Assembly: GCA_963575745.1 (NCBI GenBank)
Contig: CAUYUJ010009384.1
Coordinates: forward strand, 1 to 25,000
DNA length: 25,000 bases
Direction of reading: 5' to 3'
Source of the DNA: Prorocentrum cordatum
Taxonomy: Eukaryota; Sar; Dinophyceae; Prorocentrales; Prorocentraceae
Shown here piece after piece: positions 18,823 through 25,000 of the stretch. Position numbers and translations under genes: made by a program. Within the stretch, counting starts at the first letter, position 1. Every line of letters begins with the position of its first letter. The notes beneath the pieces are model-generated. The model did not search any database and had not been told where the DNA came from. It saw only the letters and a list, made by a program, of their open reading frames with translations.

Positions 18823-18865
18823 CCCCGTCCGACCTATGGAAGCGGTGGTGGAAAACTGGACCATC
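18823..18865 (-). repeat. Inverted-repeat arm facing 17363-17408
   Basis: On the minus strand it reads GATGGTCCAGTTTTCCACCA then CCGCTTCCATAGGTCGG, the partner of the + strand arm about 1.4 kb to the left. Confidence 0.75.
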
Positions 18866-18883
18866 AGGACAGGCTCAGGGGGG

Positions 18884-19160
18884 AAACGTCGAGCTGGAAT
18901 CGGCGACTCATCGCCGATGCGTCGGCGATAGGCTCCACACAACGACGTCCACACTTTCCTGGGCGGGACGGGCGGGGTTCGGCCCTCCCGGCGGAGGTTG
19001 CTGGAGGCAGGGCGACAAGCTCGGGGGGGGGGAACGTCGAGCTGGAGTCGGCGATGCATCGTCGAGAAAGGCCTGATAGCCCACCCAGCCCAGGAGCGTG
19101 TGGATTCGCCATCGGGGGCCTATCGCCGATCGATCGGCGATGTATCGCCGATAACAGGTC
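18884..19160. repeat. Cluster of CGCCGAT/ATCGGCG palindromes with a direct repeat
   Basis: ACGTCGAGCTGGAATCGGCG (about 18886) recurs as ACGTCGAGCTGGAGTCGGCG (about 19033) about 145 bp away. Palindromic strings CATCGCCGATGCGTCGGCGA and TATCGCCGATCGATCGGCGA (the latter near 19123) are embedded. The cluster sits just inside the proposed first intron of the ALKBH6-like gene. Confidence 0.7.
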
Positions 19161-19209
19161 GATGCTTCCCCACCTGAGCCCATCCCCCCCTGTCGTTGCC
19201 CCTGAGCGC

Positions 19210-19260
19210 CTCCTCCTCGGAGAGAAAGTCCGGCACGTAGAAGCAACTCTCCAGCCCCAA
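19210..19260 (-). CDS. Candidate N-terminal exon of the ALKBH6-like gene
   Basis: The minus-strand frame reads LGLESCFYVPDFLSEEE. ALKBH6 proteins begin with a YYVPDFIS-EEE-type motif, and few other families combine Y-V-P-D-F with an acidic run here. The run ends GAGGAGGAG followed by GCGCTCAGG, a possible GC donor. The same frame is open upstream to about 19635, so the true 5' edge and start codon are not determined. It is on the same strand as, and in the right order relative to, the exon at 10801-10914. The residues expected between the two (W-x-x-L, R-x-L-Q-x-W-G-G) were not found. It could be an isolated fragment or chance similarity in 17 residues. Confidence 0.42.
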
Positions 19261-19365
19261 CTCCGCACCCACCCGGTGGCCCTCGTGCACCGCCAGAGAC
19301 GCCCACGTCCGCAGCGGCGTTGGAGCTCTGCCCCAGATCCCGTCGGGAACGGTGGACATGGGATA

Positions 19366-19428
19366 CGCTCCTGCCCTCAGGAGCGGGCAGACGCCCACAT
19401 TCACCACTGCTCGGAAGGGCCCTGGATC
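19366..19428 (+). repeat. 63-bp direct repeat, left copy
   Basis: Runs from CGCTCCTGCCCTCAGGAGCG to TCGGAAGGGCCCTGGATC and matches 19611-19673 with about five differences. Together they bracket the F4 element. Confidence 0.92.
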
Positions 19429-19450
19429 AGATGCAGTGGAGGCCAGTCCA

Positions 19451-19609
19451 CAAGAAACCTTCCACGAGAAACCCGACCCTGAGACACCAGGACGTCCATT
19501 GATTTTTGGTGCGGAAAGCCCCCCCTCGATGGCACAACCATCGAAACCCAAGAAAACCAGGGCACCCTGGAGGCAAGCAGGGTGTTTCTTGGCATGTGTC
19601 TCCACTGTT
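19451..19609 (+). mobile_element. Short non-autonomous element, copy 2 (family F4)
   Basis: Same element as 9605-9755, with the shared blocks given there. This copy is slightly longer around the middle (AACCATCGAAACCCAAGAAA). It lies entirely between two 63-bp direct repeats, as if inserted within or together with a local duplication. Confidence 0.7.
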
Positions 19610-19610
19610 A

Positions 19611-19673
19611 CGCTTCCGCCCTCAGGAGTGGGCAAACGCCCACATTCACCACTGCTCGGAAGGGCCCTAGATC
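19611..19673 (+). repeat. 63-bp direct repeat, right copy
   Basis: Runs from CGCTTCCGCCCTCAGGAGTG to TCGGAAGGGCCCTAGATC. It is far longer than a normal target-site duplication. Confidence 0.92.
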
Positions 19674-20097
19674 TGACACTGCGGCACGACTCCCAGCCGT
19701 GGAACCCAGACCCCCGACGTCATGATTTTGCTCAAGACGTCGACCCCCCCACAAACCTCGACCCCTTCCCCGGGACCGGGTTTTCCCTCCGAGCCGTTTC
19801 TGGAGGGCCCCGAGGCCAGGCCAAGGCCTCCAGAGGCCGAAACCATCGAAGGCCAAAAAAACTCCGACGAGATTTCCGTCCTGGCTCGAGGAGGTCTGGG
19901 GATGCATGCGCACGTAGATTCTGGCGGTGGACCTCGAGCTCCAGTGGCACGCGCTCGGCCAGCGGGGCCCACTCCGCGCCCTCCCGCGCCTCGGCGGCGG
20001 CCGCCTCGGCGCGCGCCTGCTCGCGCCTCCTGGCGCGCTCCTCGCGCAGCAGCGCCGAGAAGTCGAGCGACGTCATCGGGCTCCAGAGTGGCGTGGG
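19674..20097. other. Stretch without a recognised gene
   Basis: GC-rich, open in several frames on both strands. A minus-strand stretch near 20076-19970 (DFSALLREERARRREQARAE) is strongly charged and could be part of a coiled coil, but nothing identifies it as real. Confidence 0.35.
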
Positions 20098-20190
20098 CGG
20101 AAGAGGGGGGAGGGCGGGAGGAGGGGGGGGGAGTGGGGAGAGGGATGGGGAGGGGGGCGGGGAGGGGAATGCGGAGCGGGATGGGGAGGG
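20098..20190 (+). repeat. G-rich/GGA outer layer (left) of compound microsatellite
   Basis: GGGGAGG-type sequence with many runs of four or more G on the + strand and good quadruplex potential. It forms the left outermost layer of the concentric array. Confidence 0.85.
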
Positions 20191-20192
20191 GG

Positions 20193-20427
20193 AAGCAGAG
20201 GATTATGAGGCTGCTGATGCTGATGATGCTGCTGCTGATGGTGATGATGGTGGTGATGGTGAAAAGGATGCTGCTGCTGGTGATGCTGCTGATGATAATG
20301 GCGGTGATGATAATAATGATAATAATTATAATGGTAATAAAAATAAGAAGAACGATGACAATAATACTGATGCTAACAATATCACAACCAATAATAATGA
20401 TACTACTAATGATGGCAATACTAACAA

Positions 20428-20428
<1 letters not shown>
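20193..20428 (+). repeat. GAT/GCT then AAT layers (left)
   Basis: GAT, GCT and GGT triplets (20193-20310) give way to AAT-rich triplets (20310-20428). Frame is kept with the central ACT block. Confidence 0.88.
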
Positions 20429-20809
<381 letters not shown>

Positions 20810-21216
20810 AATAACAATCATACCAATAATAATAATAATGGAAGTGCTACTAATAACAATAATAATCATACTACGAAACCAAATAATACGGATGAAATAA
20901 TAGAAATAGAAATGCTGCTGATGAAGATGATGATGGTGACGATGATTATGATGTTGATGATGCTGCTGATGATGCTGGTGATGGTGATGGTGATGATGGT
21001 GATGATGGTGATGATGATGGTGATGGGGATGTTGATGGTGATGATAATGCTGATGCTGATGCTGCTGATGATGGTGATGGTGATGGTGGTGGTGATGGGG
21101 ATGGGGATGGGGATGGTGGTGGTGATGATGTTGTTGTTGGTGATGATGGTAATGGGGATGATGTGGTGATGGTGATGGTGATGGTGATGGTAATGGTAAT
21201 GATGATGATGATGATG
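20810..21216 (+). repeat. AAT then GAT layers (right)
   Basis: AAT-rich triplets (20810-20905) are followed by GAT/GGT/GCT triplets (20911-21216), repeating the left-hand layers in reverse order. Confidence 0.9.
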
Positions 21217-21303
21217 AGGAGGAGGAGGAGGAGGAGGAGAAGGAAAGGGAGGAGGAAAGGGAGGAGGAAAGGGAGGAGGAGGAGGAGGAGGAGGAGGAGG
21301 AGG
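21217..21303 (+). repeat. (GGA)n outer layer (right)
   Basis: GGA triplets with GGAAA interruptions start directly after the last GAT triplets and close the concentric array. Confidence 0.93.
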
Positions 21304-21548
21304 GAGGAGCGAAGCAAGGAAGGGGGGCCAGCGTCGGAATGAGGCCGATACGTAATTCCTTAAAGCATGGGGCGAGCGGGCCGCCGTCGCGGACGTGGGC
21401 TGGGGCGGAGCGTCGGCCGCGCGGGAGGTCCGTGGCCACCCGGTGGCGGGAAGGTCGGTGGTCCCAGGAGCGTGGCTTAGAGCCAACGTGTGCCTGTCCA
21501 CCGAGGGCCTTCAACACGACGCAGGCGGCGTAACGAGGGCCGACACAG

Positions 21549-21665
21549 GGAGGAGGAGGAGGAAAAGGAGGAGGAGGAGGACGAGGAGGAGGAGGAGGAG
21601 GAGGAGGAGGAGGCGGAGGCAGGAGGAGGAGGCAGGAGGGAAGGAGGAGGAGGAGGAGGAGGAGT
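21549..21665 (+). repeat. (GGA)n tract
   Basis: GGA triplets with rare GAC and GCA interruptions, purines on the + strand. It is the rightmost GGA tract in the window. Confidence 0.95.
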
Positions 21666-21860
21666 AGAAGGTAACACGCATGCTTGGGCGAACACACGTC
21701 CTGAGGATCATCGGGAAGGGGAGGACGCATGCGAGGCCCGGCAAAGGAGGGGAGGGGGAGGCGAGGAGAGGAAGGCGAAGGCCGCGGCCGCGGCCGGTGG
21801 AGCCAAACGGCTGCGGCAAGGCTAGGAGGACAAAAGATACCGATACGCAAAGGCATTAAT

Positions 21861-21930
21861 GCACCACCACCGTGCATGGCCAATGCCATCCTGGGCCCTG
21901 GGATGGTGTACACGGCAGGTTCGTGTCGTG
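21861..21930 (+). mobile_element. Half copy of palindromic element F3
   Basis: GCACCACCACCGTGCATGGC then CAATGCCATCCTGGGCCCTG and GGATGGTGTACAC matches each arm of the palindrome at 22880-23012. The partner arm is absent here. Confidence 0.75.
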
Positions 21931-22879
21931 CCGACTTCGGCGTTGGTTTCTGACACAGCGCGGATCGTTCAACCTTGAACGATTTGCCGAGGGCGAACGA
22001 TGGTCCAGATTGTTCCAAGTGCCCCAAGACGGCTTCGCAGAGCATCCCAGATCTGTCAAAATCATTGAAGCACAGCTCAGTGTTGCAAGGACATTGGCTT
22101 CTTCACTCTTCGCACAGGGACACCTTCAATATTGCCCTCTGTGAAGCCTCCCGAGAGGGTCCACGAGGACCCACACGAGGGCCCACGAGGTCCAAAAGTG
22201 AGGCCCATAAGAGCCCCCAAAACTGCATCCTGAATGAACCTAACAAATACTAGCAGTACTTTCTCAATGGTCGCCATAACCGTCGAAGGCCGTCTCGAAA
22301 CCGCCTCGGTTCTGGTTGATGGCCGTGCGCTCATGCAATCTTGGGCCGTCTTTTCCGCCTCCTGCTGTGCTAATCTCTGTCTCTCCAGGGCTGTCTTGGG
22401 CTAGTCTATCGGCTGTCTTTGGCCCTCTCGCAATGTCCCACCAGAAGGTTCTGAGCGGGCGGTGAGGCAAAGCGATTCGAGCATTTGTTTTCTCGTCGTG
22501 CCCGCCGCCCACGCCTCGCGCGCTGTCACGGCCGATGTGAAAAAAAACACTCCCACTGCCTACAAAGTGCAACTAACACGCTCGGAAGCAGTGGACGGCA
22601 CACTGCCGCCCCCGCGGGGGGCTGCTAAACACGTGGCCGAAAGATGTCTCGGCCACGCAGTCTGCGCCGGCTGCCAGCTGCTCCCTCCAAGCAGAACCTG
22701 AGTTCTTAGACAAGCTGGCGTCGTGCGGATGCTCGAGCAGGGAGCGACGTATTTTTCTGCTTGCTCTCATTCTGCCCTCCTTCCTTCCCCCCCTCGAGGG
22801 GGAGCAGGAAGATGAGTCAGGATAAGCAAAGATGGAAAGTCCTGCTCAGCCCCTACCATCCACAGGCGGGAGCAGCAAC
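21931..22879. other. Stretch without a recognised gene
   Basis: Unique sequence apart from a short CCCACGAGG-type subrepeat near 22155-22192, reminiscent of the subrepeats in 6681-7712. No domain seen on either strand. Confidence 0.4.
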
Positions 22880-23012
22880 ACACCACCACCATCCCTGGAC
22901 AAGGCCCTTCTGGGCCCAACGATGGTGTATAGACCGTCCTGGTCGAGACCGGGGGTATGTGTACAACATCCCAGGGCCCAAAAACGGCATTGGCCAAGAA
23001 TAGCGGTGGTAC
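22880..23012. mobile_element. Palindromic element, family F3, complete
   Basis: The left arm ACACCACCACCATCCCTGGA then TCTGGGCCCAACGATGGTGT and the reverse-complemented right arm TACCACCGCTATTCTTGGCC then GGGCCCTGGGATGTTGTACA fold onto each other. The centre lies near GGTCGAGACC (about 22943). Arms are about 65 bp, foldback/MITE-like, with no coding capacity. Confidence 0.82.
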
Positions 23013-23446
23013 ATAGCTACCGCTTTCGAATGCCATCGCACCCGCGCGCCAGCCTCTCAGACGACATCCTATGACTTGCCCCGGCGGCTCAAAGCCCAAC
23101 CACGTTCAGCCACTGCGCGAAGCTGTACTTGGACTTCTCGTACGACTCCGACGCCCAGGCCCAATTCCTCTCCCTGCCGGCCAGTCTCCAACGTAGGTAA
23201 AGAGCGGCAGATACACCACCACCAAGCGAAACCAATCTCACTCTGGGCCTGATTTTAGTGCACGCAGGCTCCCCCCAGGCAGGGATGCCATATGCGCCAA
23301 GATCTGGCCCTGAAATGGCCTGGTGGTAATGTATCAGCCAGCTCCTTGGGTGCCCACAATCTGAATGGGCCAGGCTGTCCTATTCACTGCGTCCGTTACA
23401 ACGCCTAAATTCTAGGTTGGGCCTGAAAATTTTAGATTGATTGCTG
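23013..23446. other. Stretch without a recognised gene
   Basis: A short + strand segment near 23101-23196 reads protein-like (HCAKLYLDFSYDSDAQAQF) after a CAG. It is too short and unsupported to call an exon. Confidence 0.35.
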
Positions 23447-23752
23447 AGGTGGGAGGTGGCCTCTACTTTTTCCGTGGCACGCGAGAGTTGAGCACGCGCG
23501 GCACACGTTGCCTACACTTTTGGGGGAATGCACCGCGCGTGCAAGTATGTAGGGTGGGTGGGAAGAGAGACGAAACTGAGCCAGACGGCTGCAGTGAAAG
23601 GGAGAGGGGGGGAGAATGACAACCAAACTCTTCAAAGCAAGCTGCGAACACAAACAAACTGTGCAAGTGATGGGCACTGAACCTCTAAGGATTAGGGAGT
23701 GGCGAGGTGACCTCTACTCTTTCTGCGGCGCGCGAGAATTCAGCACGCGCTA
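23447..23752 (+). repeat. Diverged direct repeats of about 50 bp
   Basis: GGAGGTGGCCTCTACTTTTT then GGCACGCGAGAGTTGAGCAC (from 23449) recurs as CGAGGTGACCTCTACTCTTT then GGCGCGCGAGAATTCAGCAC (from 23703), about 250 bp apart. No gene is recognised between them. Confidence 0.7.
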
Positions 23753-24054
23753 CTTTCCCGGCGCCCTGCACGCCTCCCTAAGGAGCACCCTTTGCTCCCA
23801 CCGAACTGAGCACCACCAAAACATTTGGGTGTCGGCCCGGGGCGGCTAGTTCGCGCTCCTTCTGGCGCTGCAAGAAAGCTCCGCGCACCGTTCCCTGACC
23901 AGGCCGACTTCCTACCAAAAGACGCACCGTCTCCGACTCGCGCGGCAAGCGCCGTGCCGTGCGTCGTCCTCTCTACACCGGGGGGGCCCAAGTTCCCCCC
24001 ACCGTGGCTGCCTTTTCCCATCCTGTTTGTGCTCTCGGTGATCAGCTGGCACCT

Positions 24055-24845
24055 CTGGGCCGCCACTGTTTCCGCTAACCCCTTCTGGGGATCGTGCACC
24101 TCCCACAAGAAGACGTGGAAAACGATAGAGGCCCACCTGTCAAACCACTTGGAATTCTCCATGCCTGGACCTGCGTACCACGCAGCACGCGGCGGCGGCG
24201 CCCCCGATCCGGACAGTCCCGACGCGCGGGGGGCGCACTCCATCCTCCATGGCCACCTTGCCGAAATGGTCCGTTACATCCTTCCGACGGATCGGCTCTC
24301 CGAGGCCCGCCGCTGGGGGCCGAACCGCTGCAACTCCGCCAGGGCGCACATGGGGCACAGGTCGTTCTGGGTCGAGCACATGGTGTCGGCAGCATTCGAA
24401 GTTGCACTGTTTGGCCTCGTTCTGTTGGATAGCAGCGATGATCCCCTCTTTTGATCCCTCGCAAGACTGGCGCGCCCCACCCGCCGCCCGTGGGGCGACG
24501 TCGCCCCCGAGAAGAACACGCTCCTGGGCCCAAGGTTTCTTGGGGTCCGCCCAGGTACTCCGACGCCCTCAACAGGAAGAAAGAGGCCACCGAGGTGGCA
24601 GCCCACGGAGCGGCGTCCTCCGGCTTGCCAGTCTTCACCCTGTTCCTGAGCCCAGCCACCATCGAGCTCTCTGGCCACTGGGAACTCCCAGTTGGGCTTG
24701 ACGCTCCGGCGCTGACGCCCAGACACTGCCATCCGCATGCGCGAGGCCCGCTCCGCGGGATCGGGGCAGCCCGCCAACGAATGGTGGTAGCGCGAGCGAC
24801 GCCATGAGTTCGGAGAAGATTGCCCCCTTCCGATCTGCCAAGATA
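24055..24845 (-). pseudogene. Tyrosine recombinase relic (DIRS/Crypton-like YR)
   Basis: Spread over three minus-strand frames, the pieces lie in the order of a tyrosine recombinase catalytic domain. SRYHHSLAGCPDP (about 24800-24760) comes first. GKPEDAAPWAATSVASFFLL then RASEYLGG (24625-24540) is box I, with its catalytic Arg at 24567-24569. QNDLCPMCALAELQRFGPQR (about 24372-24310) follows. PPRVGTVRIGGAAAA (about 24232-24185) is box II with its Arg at about 24210. Last comes KWFDRWASIVFHVFLWE then VHDPQKGLAE (24150-24073). Families of this type read H-S-L-R-I-G-G-A and F-H-x-Y-L-W-E at the last two sites. Here the His is absent (G-T-V-R) and the nucleophilic Tyr is Phe (TTC at 24109-24111). 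At least three frame changes are needed, so the gene is dead. The 5' part may lie beyond the window. No reverse transcriptase is linked, so DIRS and Crypton origins cannot be told apart. Confidence 0.68.
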
Positions 24846-25000
24846 GCGGGCCATGTTGGACAAGCAAGCGAACGGCACCACTCCACCTGCGGCCCCAGGG
24901 GGTTGAGCGTACGCTAGGACACATCCGGCGTGGTTTTCTGCGCGGTGCGCGCTGCGGTCTCCCAGCGGGCCGCAGCGCAACGTGGAAGGCCGTCGGTGGG

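Noticed and set aside
16843-19059. A 738-codon minus-strand frame as one protein
   Set aside because: Only 18390-18780 has domain homology. The rest is (TCC)n translation and GC-rich DNA with few stops.
23101-23196. Short + strand exon-like segment (HCAKLYLDFSYDSDAQAQF)
   Set aside because: Only about 30 codons, no known motif and no neighbouring exon. It is also the only protein-like segment on the + strand.

Overview
This is a eukaryotic nuclear window made mostly of repeats. I think it comes from a dinoflagellate. The evidence is the high GC content, the very dense (GGA)n/(TCC)n and other microsatellites, several short inverted-repeat elements, decayed retroelement RNase H and tyrosine-recombinase sequence, and candidate exons with non-GT donors separated by kilobases. 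The species cannot be read from the sequence. I found no relic of the dinoflagellate spliced leader, and no rRNA, tRNA or CRISPR. Most long open frames are artefacts of stop-free trinucleotide repeats and GC-rich DNA.

Layout. 1-1.3 kb: (CCT)n tracts with pyrimidines on the + strand, an 82-bp tandem duplication, an inverted repeat framed by 30-bp direct repeats, and an array of about 10 bp period. 1.55-2.26 kb: compound ATGT/ATGC/TCTG tetranucleotide DNA. 2.87-3.64 kb: polypurine tracts and two copies of a short dispersed motif. 4.47-4.64 kb: (CNTTG)n. 6.68-7.71 kb: a tandem duplication of about 529 bp. 7.57-8.78 kb (-): a broken, unrecognised, membrane-protein-like coding relic. 8.9-10.45 kb: dispersed repeats and a weak coding-like relic. 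10.48-11.19 kb: two inverted-repeat elements (families F1 and F2) flank the best ordinary exon, an ALKBH6-like piece at 10801-10914 (-). 11.87-13.10 kb (-): a decayed, 5'-truncated retroelement fragment with an RNase H domain and two zinc-knuckle-like motifs. 15.09-16.11 kb: a (CTATG)n array followed by a 42-bp satellite. 16.24-16.59 kb: F2 and F1 again, abutting and inverted. 16.9-18.8 kb: (GGA)n tracts around a second RNase H fragment (-). 19.2 kb (-): a candidate first exon of the same ALKBH6-like gene. 19.37-19.67 kb: a short element between 63-bp direct repeats. 20.1-21.3 kb: a concentric compound microsatellite. 21.5-23.0 kb: another (GGA)n tract and a palindromic element (F3). 24.05-24.85 kb (-): a frameshifted tyrosine recombinase relic lacking the catalytic tyrosine and histidine.

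How it fits together. Every protein-like signal I can support is on the minus strand, and every GGA tract right of 2.8 kb carries its purines on the + strand. The two CCT tracts left of 1 kb have the opposite polarity. One reading is a long leftward transcription unit, with the 10.9 and 19.2 kb exons separated by an intron of about 8.3 kb full of retroelement debris and microsatellites, ending near a strand switch at about 1-2.8 kb. This is inference; transcript data would decide it.
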